From an uncultured Bacilli bacterium (GTDB lineage: Bacteria; Bacillota_I; Bacilli_A; RF39; UBA660): a stretch of 12,840 bases of DNA. The stretch is taken from positions 1-12,840 of the forward strand of contig CANQYR010000018.1 of NCBI GenBank assembly GCA_947628125.1, read 5' to 3'. The position numbers were made by a program, and so were the translations under genes. Positions 6,442-12,840 of the stretch are shown in pieces (position 1 is the stretch's first letter; every line of letters starts with the position of its first letter). The notes under the pieces were generated by a model, which saw only the letters and a program-made list of their open reading frames with translations, made no database searches and was not told the origin of the DNA.

Positions 6442-7989
6442 ATGAGTCCAACAATCCTCTTGGCTGTAGTTTTGGGTGCAGTTTTTGGCGCTGTGGGAGT
6501 TTTTGCTTTTAATACATTTTTAAATAAGAGGGCTTTAAAAGATGCAAATAAAATTGTAAGTGAGGCCCAAAAGGAAGCTGATCAGTTAAAGAAGGAAAGG
6601 CTTTTGGAGGCTAAGGAAGAAAGTCAGCTTTTAAAGCAGGAAGTTGAAAAGGAACTTAAAGAGAAAAAAGAGGAGCTTACGGTAACTGAGGAGCGTTTGT
6701 TTCAGAGGGAAGCTAATTTGGATAAACGTGATGAGATGTTACAGGTAAGGGATCAGTCTTTAGATAAGAAAGATGAAAATTTATTAATTAAGCAAAAGGA
6801 ATTACAAGGCAAAGAAGAGGAATTAGCAGATTTAATAAAAAAGGAAATGGACAAGCTTGAGCAAATTGCCAAATTTAGTAAAGAAAAAGCTCGAGATTTG
6901 ATTTTAAAGAGAACTGAGGAAGAAATGGCTTTGGAAGTAGCGGCTTTGATAAAGGAAAAGGAAGAAGAAGCAAAGCTTACTTCTAATGAAAAAGCTAAGC
7001 AGCTTATTGTTGAGGCAATGCAAAGGTATTGTGCGGATGTGGCAACTTTGCAAACGGTAAGTACGATTAATCTTCCTAATGATGAGATGAAGGGAAGGTT
7101 AATTGGTAGGGAAGGTAGAAATATTAGAACTATTGAGGCTATTACGGGTGTTGATTTGATTATTGATGATACGCCGGAGACGATTGTTGTTTCTTCTTTT
7201 GATCCACTTCGCAGGGAGATTGCTAAGTTAACGATTGAGTCTTTAATTAAGGATGGTAGAATTCATCCATCAAGAATTGAAGAGGTTTATGATCGGGTTA
7301 GTAAGGATATTAATAGCAAGATTATGGAGTATGGTAACAATGCTTGTTTTCAGTTAGGTATTTCCAAGGTTGATTCTGAGTTAGTTAAGTTAATTGGTAA
7401 GCTTAATTTTCGGACAAGTTATGGTCAAAATGCTTTGCAACATAGTATTGAGGTTGGTGAGTTATGTGGACTTTTGGCTAGTGAGCTTGGGGAGAATGTG
7501 GCTTTAGCTAAGAGAGCTGGGTTACTTCATGATATTGGTAAGGCAATTGATTTTGAACTTGAGGGAAGTCATGTTGAGATTGGTTTAAGTATTGCTAAGA
7601 AGTATCATGAGGATGAGGTTGTGTTAAATGCTATTGCTTCGCATCATGGGGATGCACCGGCTACTAGTGTTGTTTCTTATTTGGTTTCGATTGCTGATAC
7701 TTTATCAGCTAGTAGGCCAGGGGCGCGTAATGATTCTTTAGAAAATTACATCAAGCGTTTAGAGGAATTAGAGGCGATTGGTAATTCTTTTGAGGGTGTT
7801 GAAAAAACTTATGCTATGCAAGCTGGTAGAGAAATAAGGGTAATGGTTAAGCCTTCAGAGGTTAGTGATAATGCAACTTATAAAATTGCCAGAGAGATGA
7901 AGGAAAAGATTGAAAAAGAGATGCAATATCCTGGAACTATTAAGATTGTGGTTATAAGAGAATCAAGGGCTTTAGAGGAAGCTAAGTAA
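6442..7989 (+). CDS. rny: Ribonuclease Y
   Basis: Membrane-anchored endoribonuclease that starts mRNA turnover in many Firmicutes. The 515 residues are close to the usual ~520. Domain order: N-terminal transmembrane helix (about 4-27), a long charged coiled coil rich in Glu/Lys (about 30-200), a KH RNA-binding domain with GRLIGREGRNIR (218-229), and an HD domain with the metal-binding His363-Asp364 in LLHDIGKA, a later SHHGDAP, and the C-terminal AGREIRVMVKP stretch. All family hallmarks are intact. The ATG is supported by AAAGGTGA ending 3 bases upstream. Its stop codon lies at the edge of the ribosome site for the next gene, so the two are co-transcribed. The ymdB gene that follows rny in B. 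subtilis is not here; a yneF homologue takes its place. Confidence 0.97.
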   Translation: MSPTILLAVVLGAVFGAVGVFAFNTFLNKRALKDANKIVSEAQKEADQLKKERLLEAKEESQLLKQEVEKELKEKKEELTVTEERLFQREANLDKRDEMLQVRDQSLDKKDENLLIKQKELQGKEEELADLIKKEMDKLEQIAKFSKEKARDLILKRTEEEMALEVAALIKEKEEEAKLTSNEKAKQLIVEAMQRYCADVATLQTVSTINLPNDEMKGRLIGREGRNIRTIEAITGVDLIIDDTPETIVVSSFDPLRREIAKLTIESLIKDGRIHPSRIEEVYDRVSKDINSKIMEYGNNACFQLGISKVDSELVKLIGKLNFRTSYGQNALQHSIEVGELCGLLASELGENVALAKRAGLLHDIGKAIDFELEGSHVEIGLSIAKKYHEDEVVLNAIASHHGDAPATSVVSYLVSIADTLSASRPGARNDSLENYIKRLEELEAIGNSFEGVEKTYAMQAGREIRVMVKPSEVSDNATYKIAREMKEKIEKEMQYPGTIKIVVIRESRALEEAK

Positions 7990-8000
7990 GGAGGTATGTT

Positions 8001-8210
8001 ATGTTACACGATATTTTAATGATATTACTTGGTTTAGTTATTGGCTTGGTGATTGGTTTTTTTGGAGCAAGGATGCTGATGAAAAAGTATTTGAAAAAAA
8101 ATCCACCAATTAATGAGAAGATGATTGAAGCAATGATGAGTGGTATGGGTAGAAAGCCAAGTCAAAAGCAAATTAAACAAGTTATGAATCAAATGAACCG
8201 TTATATGTGA
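8001..8210 (+). CDS. yneF: YneF-like small membrane protein (UPF0154 family)
   Basis: A 69-residue protein with one N-terminal transmembrane segment (about 5-25) and a basic cytoplasmic tail carrying the family signature LKKNPPINEKMIEAMM...MGRKPSQKQIKQVMNQMN. This closely resembles B. subtilis YneF as I recall it. The molecular function is unknown for the whole family. The ribosome site AAGGAGGT (7988-7995) overlaps the rny stop and lies 5 bases before the ATG, so it is translated from the same mRNA as RNase Y. That pairing hints, without proving, at a membrane-associated role near RNase Y. Its last codons and stop form part of a terminator hairpin. Confidence 0.93.
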   Translation: MLHDILMILLGLVIGLVIGFFGARMLMKKYLKKNPPINEKMIEAMMSGMGRKPSQKQIKQVMNQMNRYM

Positions 8211-8221
8211 ACGGTTTTTTT
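8196..8221 (+). terminator. Terminator of the rny-yneF operon
   Basis: AACCGTT (8196-8202) pairs perfectly with AACGGTT (8210-8216) around a 7-base loop, with a T-run 8215-8221. The first arm and loop are coding, and the stop codon (8208-8210) enters the second arm. Confidence 0.9.
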
Positions 8222-8243
8222 AGATGCTAATGTAAAGTTATGA

Positions 8244-8273
8244 TTGACTTTGATGTTTATTTTGTGATATTCT
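8244..8273 (+). promoter_or_regulatory. Promoter of the disordered membrane protein gene
   Basis: TTGACT (8244-8249), an 18-base spacer, and TATTCT (8268-8273) preceded by TGA (8265-8267) as an extended -10. Confidence 0.65.
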
Positions 8274-8309
8274 AATTTTAGGTTAAAAAGAATAAAGGGT
8301 GATTCATGT

Positions 8310-9269
8310 ATGGATTTTTTACAGAAACTTTATAGTGATGAAAATTTCGGCATTTACTTAGTTGCGGTGATTGCCGTTTTGGTTATACTTTTTTTCATTG
8401 TTTTGTTTTTTGGTAAGAAAGATGAAGCAAAGAGTAAGAAGTCTAAGAAAGAAAAGGAAGTTTTATCACCAATTACAAGTGAACCTTTAGGAAATAGTAT
8501 TGAAAATCCGATATCTTTAAATACACCTTTAAATGAACCTATAGTAGATGATAATTTAGTAAATAATGCAATGCCAAGTGATAATTTGGTTAGTAATAAT
8601 TTTGGAAATAGTGCAGTGGCAAATGATAGTTTAGTTAGCAATAATTTTGCTAGTAGTATAGTGACAAATGATGCTCCTACTTTGGCTAATGATGCACCTG
8701 TTGTTAATAGTGATCCTTTTTTAGCCAATCAAAATACTTTAGTTGGTAATAATTTACAAGTTAGTGAGCCTTTTAAGGAAGTTAGCAAGGAAGTTCCTTT
8801 AGAGTTTACTACTCCTAATTTATTTAATGATGAAAGTGTTTCTTTAAAAGAGCAATCTGTAGTTCCTAGTTTAGATGAAAAGCCTTCTAATAAGGAGTTT
8901 GATTTTGATGCTTTGGCTAATGCAATAAGCAAGGAGCTTGAGACGATGAAGGATAAGAAGGAAGAGGTTAAGCCGGTAATTGAAGAGAAGCCTTTTGCTT
9001 TTCCAAGTTTTGAGTCTGTTAGTCCTGATCCTGTGCCAAGTGAGCTTGTTAGTGAGATTAAAAAGGAAGAACCTGTTAAGGTTCCAAGGCCGGCTGTGTT
9101 TAGTTCTGTTTATGTTAATCGCAAGGATGAAGAAAAGATTGTTAAGCCACAGTTTGAGCTTCCAAAGATGGCTGATTTGCCAAAGAAGATTGAACCTTCT
9201 AGTGAGGTTTTAAATACTCCTTCTGTTTTAGATAATTTGGAGGAAGAGTCTTATCAGATTTTGAAGTAG
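8310..9269 (+). CDS. Membrane-anchored, largely disordered protein, function unknown
   Basis: I do not recognise this 319-residue protein. A short N-terminus (1-15) is followed by one strongly hydrophobic segment (about 16-35) and then a Lys-rich stop-transfer stretch (36-50), which predicts a short outside end and a long cytoplasmic tail. The tail looks intrinsically disordered: an Asn/Ser/Ala-rich part (about 60-150) with two 15-residue tandem units, then an acidic, Lys/Glu/Pro-rich part. Two segments look more ordered or motif-like: DFDALANAISKELETM, a likely amphipathic helix, and the C-terminal FSSVYVNRKDEEK...QFELPKMADL. This layout resembles scaffold or adaptor proteins of ZipA-like topology, but only in architecture. 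ATG 8310 is supported by AAAGGGTGA (8294-8302); the ATG at 8306 is out of frame. It is monocistronic with its own promoter. Confidence 0.85.
   Translation: MDFLQKLYSDENFGIYLVAVIAVLVILFFIVLFFGKKDEAKSKKSKKEKEVLSPITSEPLGNSIENPISLNTPLNEPIVDDNLVNNAMPSDNLVSNNFGNSAVANDSLVSNNFASSIVTNDAPTLANDAPVVNSDPFLANQNTLVGNNLQVSEPFKEVSKEVPLEFTTPNLFNDESVSLKEQSVVPSLDEKPSNKEFDFDALANAISKELETMKDKKEEVKPVIEEKPFAFPSFESVSPDPVPSELVSEIKKEEPVKVPRPAVFSSVYVNRKDEEKIVKPQFELPKMADLPKKIEPSSEVLNTPSVLDNLEEESYQILK
8577..8666 (+). repeat. Two tandem 45-base units (15 residues each)
   Basis: Unit 1 (8577-8621) encodes SDNLVSNNFGNSAVA and unit 2 (8622-8666) NDSLVSNNFASSIVT. A degraded further copy (NDAPTLAND...) follows. They lie within the disordered tail of the membrane-anchored protein. 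Confidence 0.75.
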
Positions 9270-9271
9270 GG

Positions 9272-9294
9272 TTTCTTTTAGAAATTCTTTTTTT
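9272..9294 (+). terminator. Weak terminator after the disordered protein gene
   Basis: TTTCT (9272-9276) can pair with AGAAA (9280-9284) across a 3-base loop, followed by T-runs to 9294. The stem is AT-rich and short, but it begins 3 bases after the stop codon. Confidence 0.4.
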
Positions 9295-9300
9295 GTTTAT

Positions 9301-9329
9301 TTGCTTTTTTTTATTATTTAGAATATAAT
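9301..9329 (+). promoter_or_regulatory. Promoter of the permease-kinase-alaS operon
   Basis: TTGCTT (9301-9306), a 17-base spacer and a perfect TATAAT (9324-9329). Predicted start near 9336, about 22 bases before the ATG. No T-box-like leader fits in this space, although alaS is often T-box controlled in Firmicutes. Confidence 0.82.
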
Positions 9330-9357
9330 TAGGTTAGTTTAAAGGTGGGATTTTTTT

Positions 9358-10521
9358 ATGAAATTATTTAAACCTAGTGATAAAGTTAATATGGAAGAGG
9401 TTAATGAGGTTATTAGTTTATCGAAGAAGATATTGCATTTATTTTATATTGCGATGGTTGTTTCGATGATTTTGATTGTTACGATTATTGCTAGAGAGTG
9501 GGGTGTTTGGGGTTTTTTATGGAATTTGCTTAGTGTTTTGGCACCATTTTTTATTGGATTTGTTTTGGCTTGGCTTTTGAATCCGTTAGTTACGCGGTTG
9601 GAGTCTAAAAAAATTCCTCGGGTATTAGGTACGATTATTGTTTATAGTGTTTTTGTTTTAGCGGTTATATTGTTTATTAGGTTTTTGATTCCAACTATTT
9701 ATACGCAGTTTCAGGTTTTGCTTCATAATTTGCCGGCTATTTTTCAGGAGATAGAGAATGTTATTAATAATATATTTGATAAGTTAAATAGGATTAATGG
9801 TTTTGATTTTGAGTCAGCTAAAAATGGTCTTTTAAATACTTTGACTGGAAGTGTTAATCAGTTTTTAACTAGTTTGCCAACTTTTTTGGTTAGTTTTGTT
9901 GGTAATTTATTTTCAAGTGTGGTGACAATTACTTTTGGTTTGGTGATTGGTGTTTATATTTTAATGGATTTTAATTCTATAAGTGGTCATTTATTACAGT
10001 TGATGCCTAAGAAAAATCGTTTTGAGATGTCACTTTTGATTACTAATATTTCAACTGAGGTTAGAAAGAGTGTTAATGGGACGCTTTTGGTGGCTTTGAT
10101 GGTTTTTGTTTGTGATTCGTTTGGTTTTTGGGTAGTAGGGCTTCAGGCACCTTTACTTTTTGGACTTTTATGTGGTATTACGGATTTGATTCCTTATATT
10201 GGTCCTTATATAGGTGGTGTAATTGCAGCTATTATTGGTTTTTCACAAGGTCCTTTGGTTGGTTTTATGACGGTTATTGTGGCAGTTATTGTGCAGTTGG
10301 TTGAGAATAATATTTTGCAGCCAATTATTATGAGTAAAACAACTAAGTTACATCCGGTTACTATTATTGTTGGTTTGTTGATTTTTGAACATTTTTTTGG
10401 TATCATAGGAATGATTTTGGCAACTCCTTGTATTGCTTTGGCTAAGGTTGTATGGAAGTTTTTTAAGGAAAAGTATAATTTGTTTCATGATAATGAGTTG
10501 ATTGAGGAATCTAGTAAATAG
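9358..10521 (+). CDS. AI-2E family permease (UPF0118, YrrI/YtvI-like)
   Basis: A 387-residue integral membrane protein of the AI-2E exporter family, whose members have been linked to autoinducer-2 export, ion antiport or unknown transport. The substrate cannot be read from sequence. Hydrophobic segments lie at about 26-46, 50-82 and 92-115. A soluble stretch follows with the family features PTIYTQFQVLLHNLPAIFQEI, then segments at about 173-206 ending VYILMDF, and a C-terminal block containing GITDLIPYIGPYIGG, VENNILQPIIMSK and GLLIFEHFFGIIGMILATP, the most conserved part of the family. The ATG is supported by AAAGGTGG (9341-9348). A homologue (yrrI) lies next to alaS in B. subtilis as I recall, so the neighbourhood is probably ancestral. 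It heads an operon whose next start is 12 bases past its stop. Confidence 0.92.
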   Translation: MKLFKPSDKVNMEEVNEVISLSKKILHLFYIAMVVSMILIVTIIAREWGVWGFLWNLLSVLAPFFIGFVLAWLLNPLVTRLESKKIPRVLGTIIVYSVFVLAVILFIRFLIPTIYTQFQVLLHNLPAIFQEIENVINNIFDKLNRINGFDFESAKNGLLNTLTGSVNQFLTSLPTFLVSFVGNLFSSVVTITFGLVIGVYILMDFNSISGHLLQLMPKKNRFEMSLLITNISTEVRKSVNGTLLVALMVFVCDSFGFWVVGLQAPLLFGLLCGITDLIPYIGPYIGGVIAAIIGFSQGPLVGFMTVIVAVIVQLVENNILQPIIMSKTTKLHPVTIIVGLLIFEHFFGIIGMILATPCIALAKVVWKFFKEKYNLFHDNELIEESSK

Positions 10522-10529
10522 TGGGTGAT
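10520..10529 (+). promoter_or_regulatory. Ribosome site that decides the TTG start of the P-loop kinase gene
   Basis: AGTGGGTGAT matches AGGAGGTGAT at 8 of 10 positions and overlaps the permease stop codon. It lies 4 bases before TTG 10534. The in-frame GTG at 10525 falls inside it. Confidence 0.65.
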
Positions 10530-10533
10530 TAGG

Positions 10534-11058
10534 TTGAGATTATTTTTAATTGCGGGAAAATCTGGAAGTGGTAAGAGTGAAGTTGCAAAGTTAATTATGG
10601 AGTTTTATGAGAAGAAGAATAAGAAGGCTTTGATTACTGAGTATAGTAAGTATTTGAAGTTGTATGCAAAAGAAATGTTAGGTTGGGATGGTAATTCTTT
10701 AACGAAGCCTAGGACTTTTTTGCAAGAGATTGGTTCTTTTGTAAGGGAAAATTTGAAGCTTGGTGATTTGCTAATTAGACGGATGAAGACGGATATGCTT
10801 GTTTATGAGCGCTTTTTTGATGTTGTGATTATAAGTGATGTTAGGTATCCGGATGAGATTTTGAAGATGAAGGATTATCATCCTATTTCTATTTTGGTTA
10901 AGAATGAGTTTGAGGATTCGCCTTTGTCTGTTAAAGAGGCTAATCATATTTCGGAGCATGCTTTAGATGATTTTACTGGTTTTGATTTTACGATAGTTAA
11001 TCATTATGAGAAGAATTTGAAAAATGAAGTATATGAGTTATTGGAGGATTTAAAATGA
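10534..11058 (+). CDS. P-loop kinase, deoxynucleoside monophosphate kinase-like
   Basis: A 174-residue cytoplasmic P-loop NTPase starting MRLFLIAGKSGSGKS, with Walker A GKSGSGKS at residues 8-15 close to the N-terminus, as in small-molecule kinases. A central stretch KPRTFLQEIGSFVRE and the later VVIISDVRYPDEI (97-109), with Asp102, Arg104, Tyr105 and Pro106, resemble phage-type deoxynucleoside monophosphate kinases, where the DVRYPNE-like segment is characteristic. It could instead be another member of the adenylate/dNMP kinase superfamily with a different acceptor, so no symbol is given. The TTG start is chosen from the ribosome site. The stop overlaps the alaS start (ATGA), so translation of the two is coupled. 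I do not know this gene from the standard yrrI-alaS neighbourhood. Confidence 0.75.
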   Translation: MRLFLIAGKSGSGKSEVAKLIMEFYEKKNKKALITEYSKYLKLYAKEMLGWDGNSLTKPRTFLQEIGSFVRENLKLGDLLIRRMKTDMLVYERFFDVVIISDVRYPDEILKMKDYHPISILVKNEFEDSPLSVKEANHISEHALDDFTGFDFTIVNHYEKNLKNEVYELLEDLK

Positions 11059-12800
11059 ATTTGAAGAAGAAGTATTTAGATTATTTTGAAAGTTTAGGTC
11101 ATGTTGTTATTCCAAGTGCGCCTTTGGTGCCCGAAAATGATCCATCTGTTTTATTTAATACGGCTGGGATGCAGCCTTTAATTGTTTATTTGATGGGTGA
11201 GGATCATCCTTATGGAAAAAGGCTTTGTGATGTGCAAAAGTGTGTTAGGCTTACTGATTTGGATAGTATTGGTGATGAGACGCATCATACTTTTTTTGAG
11301 ATGCTTGGTAATTGGAGTTTAGGTGATTATTTTAAGCATGAAAGTATTGAGTATAGTTTTAATTTTTTGACTAAAGTTTTGAATATTCCGGTGGAAAAGC
11401 TTGCTATTACGGTTTTTAAGGGTGATGATAAAATACCTAGGGATGATGTGAGTGCGAAAAGGTGGATGGATTTAGGTATTAAAAAGGATCGGATCGCTTA
11501 TTTAGGGCGTGATGATAATTTTTGGATAGCGGGTGAATCTGGGCCTTGTGGTTGTGATACGGAAATATTTTATTGGCGTAGTTTAGATCCTGTTCCTATT
11601 GTTTTTGATGTTTTGGATGAGCGCTGGGTAGAGATATGGAATAATGTGTTTATGGAGTATTATCAAGATGCTGATGGTAATATTAGTGAGCTTAAGAAAA
11701 AGAATGTTGATACTGGTATGGGTGTTGAGCGAACGGTTGCTATTTTAGAGGGTGTTAATGATAATTATCTATCTAGTATTTGGCATGATGCTTTAGAGCT
11801 TTTGAAGAAGATTAGTAATTTACCATATGAGGGTAATGAAAAGTCGATGCGGATTATTTTGGATCATATTAGGACAGCGGTTTTTATCGCGGCTGATCCA
11901 AGTGGTATTAAGCCTAGTAATACCAATCAGGGTTATATTTTGCGCAGGTTAATTAGAAGGTGTATAAGGCATGCTAGGAAGCTTAATATTGATTTAAATA
12001 GTAATTTTGAGGAAGAAATTGCGAAGGTGTTTATTAATCTTTATAAGGATACTTATAAGGAATTAGGGGAAAATGAAGAGGTTGTTTTAGAGGTCCTTAG
12101 AACGGAAAAAGAAAAGTTTAATAAGACTTTGGAAAAGGGTTTGAAGGTTTTTGATAAGCTTACTAAGGATATGAAGGATGTTGATAGTTTTACGGCTTTT
12201 CATTTATATGATACTTTTGGCTTTCCAATTGAGCTTACGGTAGAGGTTGCTCATGAGCATGATATGAATGTTGATTTAGAAGGTTTTGAAAAATTGTTTA
12301 AGGAACATCAAAAAAAGTCTAGGACGGCTTCACAAGGAATGTTTAAGGGTGGCTTAAGCGGAAATAGTGATATGGAGATTAAGTATCATACGGCTACACA
12401 TTTACTTAATGCAGCTTTAAGAAAGGTTGTAAGTAAGGATGTTCATCAAAAGGGTAGTAATATAACTTCTGAGCGGTTACGTTTTGATTTTTCTTGTGAT
12501 CATAAGCTTAGTTTGGATGAGTTAGCTAAGGTTGAGGATTTAGTTAATGAATGGATCAAGGCTGATTATAAGGTTGAAAAGTTGACGATGAAGAAAGAGG
12601 AAGCTATTTCTAGTGGAGCTGAGTGTATGTTTATAGATAAGTATCCTGATATTGTAAGTGTTTATAAGATTGGTGATGTATCTAAGGAATTATGTGGTGG
12701 TCCGCATGTGGAGCATACTGGTGTTTTAGGCAAATTTAAAATAAAAAAGGAAGAATCGTCATCAGCGGGTGTTAGAAGAATAAAAGCTGTTTTAGAGTAA
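11055..12800 (+). CDS. alaS: Alanyl-tRNA synthetase, short form without C-terminal DHHA1/C-Ala domain
   Basis: Charges tRNA-Ala with alanine and hydrolyses mischarged seryl- or glycyl-tRNA. The 581-residue chain has the class II catalytic core: FNTAGMQPL (34-42), HHTFFEMLGNWSLGDYF (77-93, motif 2 region) and GMGVER (221-226, motif 3). A tRNA-recognition helical region follows, then the editing domain with zinc-site residues His445 and His449 (HTATH) and Cys547 and His551 (CGGPH). It ends right after GVRRIKAVLE, where bacterial enzymes of ~870 residues continue with a linker and DHHA1/C-Ala domain. This is not a visible frameshift, because the stop is followed at once by a clean terminator. 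Similar short enzymes occur, as I recall, in candidate-phyla bacteria and some reduced Firmicutes relatives. The ATG has GGAGG (11043-11047) inside the preceding gene. Confidence 0.95.
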   Translation: MNLKKKYLDYFESLGHVVIPSAPLVPENDPSVLFNTAGMQPLIVYLMGEDHPYGKRLCDVQKCVRLTDLDSIGDETHHTFFEMLGNWSLGDYFKHESIEYSFNFLTKVLNIPVEKLAITVFKGDDKIPRDDVSAKRWMDLGIKKDRIAYLGRDDNFWIAGESGPCGCDTEIFYWRSLDPVPIVFDVLDERWVEIWNNVFMEYYQDADGNISELKKKNVDTGMGVERTVAILEGVNDNYLSSIWHDALELLKKISNLPYEGNEKSMRIILDHIRTAVFIAADPSGIKPSNTNQGYILRRLIRRCIRHARKLNIDLNSNFEEEIAKVFINLYKDTYKELGENEEVVLEVLRTEKEKFNKTLEKGLKVFDKLTKDMKDVDSFTAFHLYDTFGFPIELTVEVAHEHDMNVDLEGFEKLFKEHQKKSRTASQGMFKGGLSGNSDMEIKYHTATHLLNAALRKVVSKDVHQKGSNITSERLRFDFSCDHKLSLDELAKVEDLVNEWIKADYKVEKLTMKKEEAISSGAECMFIDKYPDIVSVYKIGDVSKELCGGPHVEHTGVLGKFKIKKEESSSAGVRRIKAVLE

Positions 12801-12822
12801 AGGAAGCGTCAAGCTTCTTTTT
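12799..12822 (+). terminator. Terminator of the permease-kinase-alaS operon
   Basis: AAAGGAAGC (12799-12807) pairs with GCTTCTTTT (12813-12821), nine pairs with one G-T, around a 5-base loop and followed by T to 12822. The stem begins inside the alaS stop codon. Confidence 0.88.
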
Positions 12823-12840
12823 AAATTATTGCTTTAGGGG

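Noticed and set aside
8354..8728. 124-residue minus-strand open frame with hydrophobic, Lys/Ser/Leu-rich content
   Set aside because: It mirrors the repetitive Asn/Ser-rich coding sequence on the plus strand; no promoter or ribosome site was seen.
9330..9357. T-box or other riboswitch controlling the alaS operon
   Set aside because: The predicted leader is only about 22 bases and no specifier or antiterminator structure can fit.
11055..12800. alaS as a frameshifted or truncated pseudogene
   Set aside because: All catalytic and editing motifs are intact, no C-terminal domain remnant follows, and a strong terminator begins within the stop codon.
1..12840. Mycoplasma-type code (TGA as Trp)
   Set aside because: The surface protein, YneF and the kinase end cleanly at TGA, with ribosome sites or terminators right after, and Trp is TGG throughout.

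Overview
The window is a compact, low-GC stretch with nine complete protein genes and almost no spare DNA. All stops (TAA, TAG, TGA) behave as stops and Trp is written TGG, so the standard bacterial code applies, not the Mycoplasma code. The low GC, strong AGGAGGTGA-type ribosome sites, consensus SigA-type promoters, pyruvate:ferredoxin oxidoreductase, RNase Y, a YneF (UPF0154) protein, a YwaC/RelP-type alarmone synthetase and an unusually short AlaRS point to an anaerobic Firmicutes-related bacterium. My best inference is an uncultured gut Bacilli lineage of the RF39/Mollicutes-relative kind. The + strand has T>A and G>=C even across the minus-strand gene rpsD, so it is probably the leading strand.

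Layout. Bases 39-1463 encode a membrane-anchored, cysteine-rich surface protein of unknown function, whose last ~200 bases differ in composition from the rest. Bases 1528-4857 encode a single-chain pyruvate:ferredoxin oxidoreductase from its own promoter. It converges on rpsD (ribosomal protein S4, minus strand), and the two genes share a bidirectional terminator. Upstream of rpsD lies a ~150-nt leader that can form a pseudoknot, then a perfect-consensus promoter. The -35 element of that promoter is almost the same six bases as the -35 element of the divergent promoter for a RelP-type (p)ppGpp synthetase gene (5751-6353). This shared divergent control region, joining a ribosomal gene to an alarmone gene, is the most interesting thing I found.

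Downstream, rny (RNase Y) and a YneF-like gene form one operon (6442-8210) ending in a terminator buried in the last codons. A membrane-anchored, largely disordered protein of unknown function follows under its own promoter (8310-9269). The last operon (9358-12800) encodes an AI-2E family permease, a small P-loop kinase resembling deoxynucleoside monophosphate kinases, and alaS. The kinase and alaS overlap by ATGA. The AlaRS keeps its aminoacylation and editing domains but lacks the usual C-terminal DHHA1/C-Ala part.

Together these genes cover central anaerobic energy metabolism, translation, mRNA decay, stringent signalling and the cell surface. I saw no tRNA, rRNA, CRISPR array, insertion sequence or phage gene. 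No gene-free gap reaches 300 bases; the largest, the 5490-5750 rpsD/relP control region, is described below. The last 18 bases (12823-12840) hold nothing I can assign.
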